From Craspedostauros australis (Eukaryota; Bacillariophyta; Bacillariophyceae; Mastogloiales; Achnanthaceae): a stretch of DNA of 64,000 nucleotides. The stretch covers positions 1,178,001-1,242,000 of the forward strand of contig JAMXDE010000003.1 of NCBI GenBank assembly GCA_026770025.1. The letters are read 5' to 3'. The notes beneath the pieces were generated by a model. The model ran no database searches. It had not been told where the DNA came from and was given only the letters and a program-made list of their open reading frames with translations. A program made the translations under genes and the position numbers. Positions 1-10,275 of this stretch are shown piece after piece (positions within the stretch are counted from its first letter, which is position 1; every line of letters starts with the position of its first letter).

Positions 1-1670
1 ATATCACCAACGGTATCACCATCACCAACGTCATCATGGCTGTGCTTGTTGGAGAGATCGGTGAGGTTGGTTGTGGGAATGATTTGATGTTGAATGAAGT
101 CGAAGACGTGACGAAGCCTGACGGTGTGATTGAAGGTGAAGAACATGCCCCTGTTGAACGCAATGTGGAGGGGTGTATCGCCATCTTTGTTTTGGATGTT
201 GAGGCTTGCATCGGTCTTGCGTGACTGTAGTAATTCCTTGATGAAGCTTCGCCTCCCTCTCAAGCAAGCGATGTGGAGAGGCGTATTCCCATGGCTGTTT
301 TGAATGTTGAAGATGTCGTCGATATCGATATGGATGCCATTATCGTCGTTTTGGATGTTGAGGCGTGCCTCGCTCTCGAGTGACTGTAGCAATTCCTTAG
401 TGAAGCTTCCCCTCCCGCTCAAGTAAGCGATGTGGAGAGGCGTATTCCCATCGTTGTTCTGGGTGCGAAGCATGATGCGAGTGAGGATGCGATCATGCTT
501 CATCAGATACTCAACCGCGTCAAAGGCCAGCCAACCCCCGCAAGCGATGTGGAGCGGTGTATTCCCATCGTTGTTTTGAATGCTCCCATTGGCGGTAGCG
601 TTGGCATTGATGTTGCAGTTGACGTTGATACCAAGCATGCTGTTGATATCGATACGATCCGTTTCCATCAGACACATAATTGCATCTCTTGTCCCCCATA
701 GGCAGGCAAGATGCAGCAGCGAATCGCCACGGTGGTTTGGTCCAATCACCTCAGGACGAACATCGAGTTCATCTAAATCCAACAGATATGCGATCATTTC
801 CTTGTTTCCACGGTCACAAGCATGATGGAGTGGAGTGTTCCCATTGTTGTTTCGGACGTTGACGTCGATATCGACGCCAATCTTATCCGACTCCATCATG
901 TATCTGACAGTATCGATGCGAACGAACATACATGCAACATGCAAAGGCGTGGAACCTTCCTTGTCCTGTTTGTTGATGTAAGCGTCAACGTCGACATGAC
1001 TCGATTGCACCAAGTATTCCAGCACATCGGGTCGTTCGCTCTGGCATGCGTGATGAATCAATGTGGAACCATAATTGTCTTCCATGGTCATGGACACTCG
1101 GCCAGATTCCATTAAATACTTCACGGTCTCAGCGTTGTCGTGTCTGCAGGCATGATGAAGCGATATCTGGCCGTCGTCGTCTTTGAGATTGGCGTCCACG
1201 TCGATTCGATCGGACTCCATCAGATACTCAACAATGGTTTTGCGTCCACTCGAACAAGCGAGGTAGAGTGGTGTTTGACCAATGTCGGTTTGTATCTTGA
1301 CATCCACATCGATTTCATTCGATTCCACCAAGTATTCAACGATGCTCCTGTGTCCATTCGAGCAAGCATAATGAAATGGCGTGTGCCCTGTACTGTTTTG
1401 GAGATTGACATCCACATCGATTCGATCAGACTCCACCAGATACTTCACGATCTCCTTGGTTCCATGAGAACATGCATGATGAAACACAGTTTCGCCGCGC
1501 TTGTTTGCCGTATTGGAAGGGATGACCGCTCCGTCCGCATACGATTCAACTAGATCTTGGACCTCTGTCAAGTTCTCATAGTGGCATGCACGATGCACCT
1601 GTCTGATCCACTCACAGATGGCCTTGTTACTGCGTATGGTACATTGATTCCATTGTGAGGAAAGAGACAT
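1..1670 (-). CDS. Ankyrin-repeat protein, C-terminus beyond the left edge
   Basis: The minus-strand frame is open without a stop from an in-frame TGA just above position 1758 down to the window edge. The first ATG is at 1715 and a second at 1670; neither has a strong context, and I chose the inner one because ankyrin-free sequence before it is short. The 550-plus residues hold about twelve 33-45 residue ankyrin units, recognised by the recurring TPLHxAC motif (for example NTPLHIAC, QTPLYLAC, HTPFHYAC) followed by a G and an I/V-x-x-L helix. Inter-repeat linkers rich in Asp and Ile (ESDRIDVDVN type) are longer than in canonical ankyrins. Ankyrin stacks bind protein partners; nothing here shows which. 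The repeats become less regular near the edge, so the gene may end soon outside the window. No other domain is visible. Confidence 0.85.
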   Translation of the reverse strand, partial: MSLSSQWNQCTIRSNKAICEWIRQVHRACHYENLTEVQDLVESYADGAVIPSNTANKRGETVFHHACSHGTKEIVKYLVESDRIDVDVNLQNSTGHTPFHYACSNGHRSIVEYLVESNEIDVDVKIQTDIGQTPLYLACSSGRKTIVEYLMESDRIDVDANLKDDDGQISLHHACRHDNAETVKYLMESGRVSMTMEDNYGSTLIHHACQSERPDVLEYLVQSSHVDVDAYINKQDKEGSTPLHVACMFVRIDTVRYMMESDKIGVDIDVNVRNNNGNTPLHHACDRGNKEMIAYLLDLDELDVRPEVIGPNHRGDSLLHLACLWGTRDAIMCLMETDRIDINSMLGINVNCNINANATANGSIQNNDGNTPLHIACGGWLAFDAVEYLMKHDRILTRIMLRTQNNDGNTPLHIAYLSGRGSFTKELLQSLESEARLNIQNDDNGIHIDIDDIFNIQNSHGNTPLHIACLRGRRSFIKELLQSRKTDASLNIQNKDGDTPLHIAFNRGMFFTFNHTVRLRHVFDFIQHQIIPTTNLTDLSNKHSHDDVGDGDTVGD

Positions 1671-1715
1671 ATGGTTGGGAAGTCGAGGTTGAATTGGACC
1701 AGAGAAGGAAAGCAT

Positions 1716-2756
1716 CAGCACCAGTGTGAGTGACAAGTACGAATGCAACAAGGAGGCTCATACGCGCAGTCGTATTTGTGTACACCTCTCCAGAGATGCG
1801 GCCAAGCCAAGCCAAACCAAACCAAGACAACTCACACTTCCAATTGACCGCTGGACATGTTGATCGTTGTTCGTGTGATGCTTTTGATCCTGTCTATGTT
1901 GCTGGTTGCGTGGGTAGTGTCGATTGGATGAATCACTGTCTGATTGCAACAAGGAGTGTACTATACCGTACCAATGATTGTCTCATGTTTCCTGGGACAA
2001 CCTCAAACAGCACGACTGCGCGCCGCCGGAATAGTGGTTGCGTCCGCGAGCATGTGTCAGCAACAGTCCTTTCAGAGCAGAAGAGAACACCCAATTTCGA
2101 GGACCACAACTCGAAGCAGTAGCAACAACAGCAACAGCACCAACCAACGCTCGATAGGATCGCCTTCTGTGTGTTTTGAGGTCTTCCCTTTGCAGCACCT
2201 ACCAGTTCGCAAGCGCCAGAATCCATTCTTCGCCATCTTTGGTGTTCGTTTTCGCAAACAGAAAAGAAATTCGACAACCGGACGAATCGTTGGTGTCAAC
2301 GTTTGGGTTCTTGATGAAGTATGTCCGGATGTCCTCGTTCCAATGATACCGAAACCGTCTCCTCGAGACCAACCATGTCGCCTGTTCGCGAAAATGATGA
2401 CACGAATGGTGAATTGTTTGACGTTGATTGGCTGCAGAACAGAATTATCCATGACTCGGAAAGTCGAAAGAATCCAACAAGCTGAAGAATGGCACATCGA
2501 CGTCAACCACTCGCTGGATCGCACCACATCGCCACCTGATCCATCGTTCTTCAAAATCACATCACAACACCAGAATCTATCAATCGATCAATCAATCCAT
2601 CGATCAAACCACCGATCACTGGAGGGTGAAGGCCTTGCCATCATAACCTTCTTCTTCTTCCTAACTTGCAATCTCAGTGCAAAGCGAAGGAACATTGGCT
2701 GAGCAGAGAAGAGCAGAACAGAGCCACGCCTACCATACAGCATCTGTGCACTGAGG
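1716..2756. other. Intergenic region between divergent ankyrin and phosphatase genes
   Basis: About 1 kb with overlapping open frames on both strands (the longest 252 codons on plus, 162 on minus). Their compositions are low-complexity (runs of S, N, T or C, V) and none carries a recognisable motif, so I call no gene. It must contain the promoters of both flanking genes. A pyrimidine/purine stretch of AAGCC/AAACC units lies near 1800-1830. Confidence 0.5.
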
Positions 2757-4084
2757 ATGACACCGCAGAGGATGGAGACCCACCATGACGAGATGGCGCC
2801 GCTGAACCCGCAGAGGACTGCGCCAGATGCAGCGGAAACGGGATCCTGGCATCCGCGGCATACTGCCAGGGCCAGAAACCGCAAGGTTGCGGTGTTTTCC
2901 GTCGCTGCCATCGCCATCCTGGCTGTCATAGTCACGATGATCATGTTTGCATCCATCAGCGCCAGCCGCGATAGCAAAGACGCATCGGCCGCCTCTTCGA
3001 ACCACCACCACCACAAGACGGGGCATCACGGCAAGTACTCGACGGTGCTGTCCCTGTCAGCCTCGCCCGATATTCCGTCGGGCTGCGAGACCACCTTCCT
3101 CATCTTCCGCCACTGTGACAAGTACGGCCCCGGCACGCAAGACGAACAGGGCAACTCCCATTGTTCCTACGTGGGCTTTGAACGCAACCAGTTCATCGCG
3201 AATGAGATTTTCGGACCAGGCAACCGATGGCCGACGCCGTCGCTGGTCTATGCCTACACGACGCAGCGTGGGAATCACTTGAACTTCCGCGAAGTGGAAA
3301 CGGTGGAGCCGCTGGCGGACAAGTACCATCTTGATGTTGTCATCTCCGATGATTCTTCCGCGTTGGCGGACGATTACTTCGATCGTTTGATGAGCGGCGA
3401 GATGTGCGGCAAGGTGGCCTTGGCTAGTTGGAAGCATTCGTTGATCAGCAAGCGTAAGTGGAAGAAGAGAAGAGTAGTTGGTGTGAGATGACCTTGGTAT
3501 AATTGGACATTGGATCATGGTGAAACTTCAGTGTCTCCGAAGGTCGGAGAGCGACACATCGAGTGTGCTGCCATGATGTCTCTCTTTGTATGGTGCAATT
3601 CTATTCTGCCTCTCACATTGGTCTCATTGCATCGTTTTGGTTACATTCTGGTGGCATTTTCATGAACGACGACATGCTCCACCTTTCCAACACAGTGTGC
3701 GAAACTCTCGGCAACAACATGTGCCCCTCCGACTATCCTGAGGATTCGTTCGATCAGGTTTGGCAATTGAAGTTCGTCTACGATCCTTCGAATTCGCCAG
3801 TGATCACTCAAGCCCACTTGCGCCACTCGAACCAACCGCACAAGAAGCATGATGCGACCCTTAGCTCCAGATCTGGCAAAAAGTACGACAGCCCGGGCCA
3901 ATGGTACTCCTACCTCGCTGTGACGCAGCAAGGTTTCGATCCGTTGCAATACAGCGCCAAGTTTGGCGATTACGGTGCTGGCAATCAGCAGCATCCGGCA
4001 CTGTCGCAGCACGACACTCTGCAAGGAACGCCCGTCGCTGGCGGATGGATCACATCCACGCAAGATGAGCATGAAGAAATTTAG
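2757..4084 (+). CDS. Membrane-anchored histidine-phosphatase-like protein, copy 1 (one intron)
   Basis: Two exons, 2757-3453 and 3696-4084, joined across a 242-bp GT-AG intron in phase 1, give 361 residues. The intron position is confirmed by the paralogue at 13936, where the same codon is split. Residues 44-66 form one hydrophobic helix after a short basic N-terminus, so the protein is probably a type II membrane protein. The core resembles the histidine phosphatase (phosphoglycerate mutase-like) superfamily: IFRHCDKYG at 115-123 matches the catalytic RHG region with Cys replacing Gly, GFERNQFIA matches the helix after it, and WKHS at 225-228 stands where the second catalytic His usually lies. 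Conserved cysteines (SGCE, HCSY, EMCGK, LCE, NMCP) suggest disulphides and a secretory or luminal location. In-frame ATGs at 2772 and 2793 are alternative starts. Substrate unknown. Confidence 0.78.
3454..3695 (+). other. Intron of phosphatase-like gene, copy 1
   Basis: Begins GTAAGT after the codon for Lys and ends in CACAG. Splicing restores the frame from WKHSLISK into LCETLGNN. The intron of copy 2 (14591-14795) has the same phase and flanks but its interior is not alike by eye. Confidence 0.8.
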
Positions 4085-4224
4085 AGAGACATAAGGAGCA
4101 CGGTAGTGCAGGGCACACAGGTGGAACCATTCCGCTCTATTGACTGCCCGTACTTTCAAGGGTGATAAATATCAACATCGACTATCGAGAGCACCCCTGC
4201 GTACAGCACGTCAATTGATCCCGA

Positions 4225-5658
4225 TCAAAACCAATAGTTCACACTGATACTCGTCGTCAACGACCGAACGTAGTGCCAATGACGAGATGGAATAAACAAG
4301 CAATCTCCTGGATACAGCACAACCTCCGTGTGCTCCGCTTCCTTCGCCAACGGGCGCTTGTCGTAATCTTCGCACTCGCATTCGATGCTGCTCATGTTGC
4401 CCTGAGATGCGTACTTGTCGTCAATGCTGTCTTGCATGTTCTTCACGTACAGTTTCGACGTCCATTTGGGATCATACAGCCGCACGTACTTGACTCCCAC
4501 GATCTGGACCAGCAAGTTATCGTAGCTGTCGAAGTGGAGGGGAGTGCGCGTCCCGCCCGTTCCCATCCAAACGTTGATGCGAGATGGATGCACTCCATGC
4601 GGATGTGTCGGAACCTGTTGACTCAACCCGCTCACCTGGTCCAGCAAATGGTGTTGGGCAAGATAGGCAACGCCGCTGGTATTCGCTTCTGTAGACGCCG
4701 ACATCTTGCTATCCTCCAGCGTCCAGCATGACTGTTTCGATGCTGATGGCTCCATGTACCTGGAAACGAAGGACCGGAACGACATCAATCGTTCTGTCAT
4801 CTTGGTGTACATGGAACCAATCTCGATCGGGACCAGCCGATGGCCATGCCTGTGAACGAGCTGATTCAGATTCCTCCATTCGTCAACGGCTGCCCATTCG
4901 GATCCAAACTGCCGCAACACAAGCGGCGTTGATGTGGTCGCCAGCACTGCTTGCAGTTCCATGTTCTGCCAATCCATCTTTTCTTCAGCTGGATTTGCGA
5001 TTGGTTGCGACAGCGCCGATGACACTTCATGTTGCGTGCGGATCGCATCTAAGCGATAATCAGCGATCGAACCATGGATAGCGGGCGGACATGGCGCCGA
5101 GGCCATCCCGTTGGAATGATCCTCCACGTATTGGAAGAGCCCGCTGATGTGCTTGCGAATGGCTGCGCCACCCACGATCATGGCCTTATCCAGCAGTTTT
5201 ATCGCCACCAAGAAGCTGCCTTCCTGCGCGTACCCAACAGCACCCGTGATGCATGCCGCAATGTATACGATCTGATCCGTCGGATTTGGCCATGTCTTCT
5301 CCCGGTTCAGTAGCCCGAAGAGGATCCCTTCCAACTCGCCACCTGTCAGTCTCATCATGGAGTAGTCACGTTCTTGGATGCAGCCCGTGCACTGCTGCGC
5401 GAGCTTGACGATCGTGATTCGTTCAGGTTTGTTGTTGCTGGTGTCATCTCTATGCTGATTGCCACTATCTCCAGCTTGAGAGACGTTGTTTGCTTCCTTG
5501 GTCACATCTGCTAAGCTTTGGACGACGTACGACGAAGCCGGTGCCATGATCTTGAGTGGGATGGCACCATGGATGGACTTGTTCAGTACAGACTCCAGCC
5601 GTTCCGCAACAGCATCGAGCTTGGCTTCACCAGAGAGGCCATCGGTTTCCAATCCATG

Positions 5659-5690
<32 letters not shown>

Positions 5691-7326
5691 TGTTATCGTC
5701 ATTAGCAGCATTATCGTCGTCTTCGTCGCTGTCAGTGTCAGTGTCACCGAACAGATCATCTGTATCATATTCTACAACCTCCTCCCCCTCGGCCTCCACT
5801 CTGCCTGGCGTTTTCCCATTCTGCTCCAGCTGTTCGCGCTCGCACTTACTACACGTGCACTGAAAGCCATAGTTGTCCAATGCCGCATGCCGCTGCTCGT
5901 AGTCATCGTCCGAAATGATGTACGAGATGGCCAATTCTTCACCTGCCTGGATATCGCGCAACGCCACGCAATACGCCACCAACGGATGGTCCTGACCCCA
6001 TCCACGCGTCTTGTAGAGCAAGATGACATTAGGTTCGCAGGAATGATTCATCTTGCATGCCGTAGCGAAGAGAGCGGTGCCATCCAACGGTGTGAACAGC
6101 TCGTCCCATTCATCGTCCGCTCCGACCTTGACGGGCGGTGGGAGATCGGCCAGGAATTCTGCGATTTCGTCCACCGTATAATCCCACTCCTCGTTGTCGT
6201 TGAGTAGTCTATTTTCCAATGCAGTTGGTGTTGGTGTTGGTGTTGGTGTTGTGGCTGCGTTAGCATTTGTATCTGGTCCATCCGTTGCAATTTTGTCGTC
6301 GGACTTTGTCGTTGCTTCATCTGCACTTTGCACCTTCGTTGCTTCCTGGTCGCTCTCGTCTTCGTCGTTGCCGTTGCCATCGCCATCGTCACCGCATCCA
6401 CAATCACTGTCATCGCCACCATCACCAATCATGCCTGCACGTTCCAAACACTTGATGAGATGCTTGTGATGCGTCTTGCGCAACTCGGAATCCATGAGGA
6501 TGGATTGACGCATGGCGTGCTTGCGACGAATGCCCATGCAATTCTGTTCCAAACTTCCGACTAACTTAGACATGCCGAGCGGTGTGAGCCATGAATCCGA
6601 AATGCCTTCCCACGCCTGCTGCAGAAAAGCATGCGAATCACGACATAGTTCGCGCAACGACTTGTCCAGCTCGATGGCTTCCTGATTGTCGCTATCGTCC
6701 TTGTACGGCAAACACGCAACATCCCACCACGGATTCATGCAGAAATCGATGTAAGGATGATCCATGGACGACTCCGGAAACGACAATCGATTCAATCGAA
6801 TGCGCGCAATCCACACCGCGACGATGAGAAAGATTTCATTCGTCGTGATGGCATGATGCTTGAACTGCAACAGCGGATGGGCCTCGTCTGTGATGCGCCC
6901 CGTACACAACATCTCATGGCCGCCCCACATCCAATCATCGTCGCGACATGCGGCGCTGCAGTAGACTTGTCCACACGCATGCCGGCACGGCACGAAGGAC
7001 TCGGCTTGGTCGCTGCCTGTGATGTTTGCCAAACAGGACGGATCGGCACCGATCTCCAACGCCATTTGTGGTGTGCCGCAGAACGCCATGCAGTAATGGC
7101 AGACGAGAACGCCCGCGTGGATGTTGCCGGCCGACTGCATGTACACCATGGGGCGTTCGCAGAAGAGCAGTTCACCTTCGGTGAGACTTCGTGCTGCCAC
7201 CAGGTGCCGTCCGCGCGTTTCGGAATCGGCGCGCCGCACCGTGGGCGGCAATGCATAGAGTTTGGTGCCCGTTGGCAGTGGCCTTGAAGGTGGTGGTAGT
7301 GGAGGTGGTGACTTGAGTTGTGGCAT
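4225..7326 (-). CDS. SMYD-type SET/MYND methyltransferase fused to a JMJD5-like JmjC oxygenase
   Basis: A single uninterrupted frame of 1033 codons starting at the ATG at 7326. Residues 36-60 begin a SET domain (GRHLVAARSL, GELLFCERPMVY), split by a MYND-like zinc finger at about 76-141 (CHYC, CRHACGQVYCSAAC, HEMLC). The SET core resumes with MNHSCEPN at 426-433, GEELAISY at 462-469 and the post-SET CTCSKC at 490-495, the SMYD arrangement. After acidic linkers (poly-Asp at 533-555) the last 250-400 residues match JMJD5/KDM8: a helical N-part, then LVLRQF, VPIEIGSMY, YLAQHHLLDQ, LHFDSYDNLLVQIVG, VRLYDP, and PGDCLFIPSRHWHYVRSL. The Fe(II) ligands would be H931, D933 and H1018. Known families: SMYDs methylate protein lysines; JMJD5 is a 2-oxoglutarate oxygenase reported as an arginyl hydroxylase. 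That both activities exist in one chain is inference. Poly-Asp and PTPTPT tracts are encoded by GTC and GTTGGT microsatellites. Confidence 0.9.
5658..5690 (-). repeat. GTC trinucleotide tract encoding poly-Asp in the SET-JmjC gene
   Basis: A GTC/GAC run inside the linker between the methyltransferase and oxygenase halves; it codes for a run of Asp and is likely length-polymorphic. Confidence 0.8.
6225..6253 (-). repeat. GGTGTT hexanucleotide repeat encoding a Pro-Thr tract
   Basis: Tandem GTTGGT units inside the SET-domain insert, giving alternating Pro and Thr on the minus strand. Confidence 0.8.
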
Positions 7327-7516
7327 GCTTCCTACTATACTTGCGGGTTGCAGTTGAGCTGGTTGGAATTGTATTGTCTATGAATAATATTAGTTGCTCC
7401 TCCTATTGTGCTATGGCTTGATTTGGTTTGGTTTGGTTTGGTTTGGTGGATGGCGTTCGTAGATGGGTGGATGGAGACGAGTTGGGAAGTCGCGATCTCG
7501 GTTGACGATCTGCGGG
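7327..7516. promoter_or_regulatory. Upstream region of the SET-JmjC gene with GGTTT repeats
   Basis: The 190 bp between the start codon at 7326 and the left end of the transposon contain about five GGTTT/GGTTTG units near 7414-7445. No TATA box or initiator can be assigned with confidence. Confidence 0.4.
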
Positions 7517-7561
7517 GACACCCGGCAAAACATGACCAGAGCGGACTATTCGACTAATCGG
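7517..7561 (+). repeat. Left terminal inverted repeat of the 5.9-kb transposon
   Basis: Starts GACACCCGGCAAA and contains ATTCGACTAAT at 7548-7558; pairs with 13387-13430 in inverse orientation. Confidence 0.7.
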
Positions 7562-7778
7562 ACTAAATATTCCACGAACTCAAATTCTGTCTCACTTCAC
7601 GGAACGTGATGAAAGCGACGTTCCAAACTCTTCTATCACGTTCTATCAATGCCTTTTAGTCGTATTTCGTTCTCCTACTTAACGCCGATCCGTCCAACTT
7701 CTCCGAAAATGACCTTCGCTGTTTGCACGCCGTGTCAGTCACGATGGGTCGTGTGAAACCAGTGTTGCGACTTTTTTT

Positions 7779-7888
7779 GCACGATGCGACTTATTTTTGC
7801 CTCAGCTGCACGACAAATGCACGATGCGACTTATTTTTGCATCAGCTGCACGACAAATGCACGATGCGATTTATTTTTGCCTCAGACG
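7779..7888 (+). repeat. Subterminal 40-bp tandem repeat, 2.7 copies
   Basis: Two nearly identical 40-bp units begin at 7779 and 7819 (GCACGATGCGACTTATTTTT then GCMTCAGCTGCACGACAAAT) and a partial third begins at 7859. A single related copy starts at 13152, near the other end, in the same orientation. Such subterminal arrays often bind the transposase; here that is inference. Confidence 0.75.
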
Positions 7889-8194
7889 TTATAATGAGGT
7901 TATATAAAGTGTCTTGGCGGGACTCATCAATTAGATGTGAAGACAACACATCAACCTTGAGTTCGCCGGCACACGGCCGACATGCTCGCGTGTTGTGCGG
8001 AGTTGTTCCAGACGCGCACGGTGAAACTACGCACACTTTGTCATCGCGGGTGACTGCAGGACGGCCGGCGAGGTCCGTGTTGGGCTGGCCCGAGCTTGTC
8101 GAGTTGTGAGTCCAGTTGCTTGTTGCTGCTGACACCCGTTTTGCTTGGTGACAAAACTGTCGAGTGGTAACACATGAATAGGCCCTCGCTTCAT

Positions 8195-8270
8195 CACGAT
8201 AACACGACATACGACCTGCAGAGAATGTAAAATGGGTCACGATAACACTAGTTGTGGAGTGTTACTCGTG
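8195..8270. repeat. CACGATAACAC motif, direct and inverted, able to form a hairpin
   Basis: CACGATAACAC occurs at 8195-8205 and 8238-8248. GTGTTACTCGTG at 8259-8270 is its inverse with one extra base, so 8238-8270 can fold into a stem of about 11 bp with a 10-base loop. Confidence 0.6.
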
Positions 8271-10275
8271 ATGAGTCGTGATAAAGTAGACTAAAATAGA
8301 GCACACCCAAAACCATCCAAACAACTGCTTATGATGTTATATCTCAACAACACATCATTTAAAATTAAAACTAGACAGTTCATTCGGACGTTTGCCTATC
8401 GTTTATTCTGAATATCGAAGTTAAATTTGTATGAACTTTATTTTTAATGTCGTTTTGGCTTGCTGTCTGTCAGGTGGTGGGTGCGAAAAATTCTCGATGG
8501 CACCATGCTGCCCTACCTTCAGCACCCATGATCATCATTATCATCCCTGGCATTTTCGCAAGCTGCGCACCACATTGGCTCCGGATACCCCCCATCTATC
8601 CACTCCATGAAGATCCTGCGCAGATAGGCTCATCTCATACTCCAAAGTGTCCCTGCACTGAAAAGCAAAAATTTTGAAAACACAATTTTGATGCTGATGC
8701 CGTTCGGATTTGGATCCGTATCTTGTCGATACGATCGTTGCAGCTCCTCCACATGCTCCCCATGCGTTCCCACATTCTCTGGCGACACATTGATGTGTTC
8801 AGAATGGGTGGGGCGCTCATACCTCCAAAGGTACACCTCCATGTGATGATGCCACCATGGAGTTTTTGTGACACCCCAAAAAATCCCTTTTGTGTGCATC
8901 CCAGGCTGCAGCCTCTTCCAGACCTTTGTTTTTTCTGACGCTTCATGAACCGATCCCTGAGTTAATTTTGAACACATCTTGTATGGGTACCTTGGCGATT
9001 TGGGTGACTCGTGAACGCCACGCATCACCACCGAAGTCATGTGATGTGTCCGCCGCCACCCACCAAAAAACTCTTGCCCGCCACTTGTTTCTTGCGGAGG
9101 GCACCTTCCAGGCCACCCCCGACCCTCAAACTTCGTGTGCATCTTCATCGTATCCTCTTGGATGCGTCTTGCCCATCAATAGTCGTTGGGATGGCCTGTG
9201 CATTCCAGACAGAGACCATATCCAACAAGCAGATGTTCCTCCGAATTGTGTCATGTGCGCGTGGGCCTGCCACGGTCCCAAATCGACCACTATGGCATCC
9301 CCCTCTCGCTCATCCACCAAGCTTTCCATGGCGGTTCCGCCTATGCGCTCGGATCTTGCACTGGACCGCTGGTTGTCGCAGTGCCGATGATGCCGTTCGA
9401 CGGCGCTTGAGGAGTTTTGTTGTGTTTCTCCATTGTCATGTTGTTGTGTTGTGTTTGGTGTTCTCAAACAGTTTTTGCTGTTGGGGGCCATGGAGATTAG
9501 CCACAATTCTGCCGAATGTGCCAACCAATGAGAACACTTTGCGAGTCCCGAATTGCGCCTCCATTCCACAACACCAAAACTGTCCTCACAAAGTGGACAA
9601 CGGAAACACTGCGCATCTGGGACGAGCTGCTGTTGGTTCTTTGCTGCTTGTGGTTGTGGCTTGCACAACAATGTGGAATGACTGTGACCCTCCACATGGG
9701 AGAGAGTGGATGATACAATGCACCTTGTGCCCGTCCTCCAATGTTGCCCATGCCCCCTGTGACGTGCTGCGCCGTGCTGTGCGTCGATGGCTGGTGATAC
9801 AATGCGCTGCGTCGCTGTCCTCGTGATTCTGGTGTGCGTCGCGACATGCCTTTCAACGCAACTGCAGCCTTCATCAACACAGTACACATCATCCTGCAAT
9901 CACTGTACTCTTCACCTTGCAAGAACGCTGCGCGCTGGTGACTGTGTGAAGGTGGCATCCCACCAGAGCTCAAGTGGCAGGGTCCATGATGTTGAGTTTG
10001 CACTGAAGCTGACTGCCGATGGCGCTACGATCAAACGCGATGGGCCTCTTGCACCAGGAGAGGTGGAGATGGTCATGGTGACCCCAGTGATGGGGCAGAG
10101 CTGAATGTACGTTATGCGTGAGGATCTGTGCACGCCACACAGCCTCGCTACCTTTGCACGGACTTGCACTGCTGGTGGCCTTGCTAAGCCTTCCCTTCTT
10201 TCTCCCCAGCATCACTCCGTTGCTGTTACGTGTGTCAACAGCAAGGCTAAGCCCCCCACACCATCCCCAACTACC
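8271..10275. other. Left arm of the transposon, no gene assigned
   Basis: About 2 kb with an AT-rich portion at 8290-8450 followed by several overlapping frames on both strands. The longest with an ATG are 172 codons on minus (9148 down to 8630) and 271 on plus (from 9011); none shows a known motif. A plus frame from 9787 encodes about 104 residues with a hydrophobic, signal-peptide-like start (MRCVAVLVILVCVATCLS) and sits immediately upstream of, and in the same frame as, the transposase, ending just before it. It could be a small accessory gene or an upstream fragment; I leave it uncalled. Confidence 0.4.

Noticed and set aside
1944-2702. 252-codon plus-strand frame before the first phosphatase-like gene
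   Set aside because: Low-complexity composition, competing long frames on the other strand and no motif.
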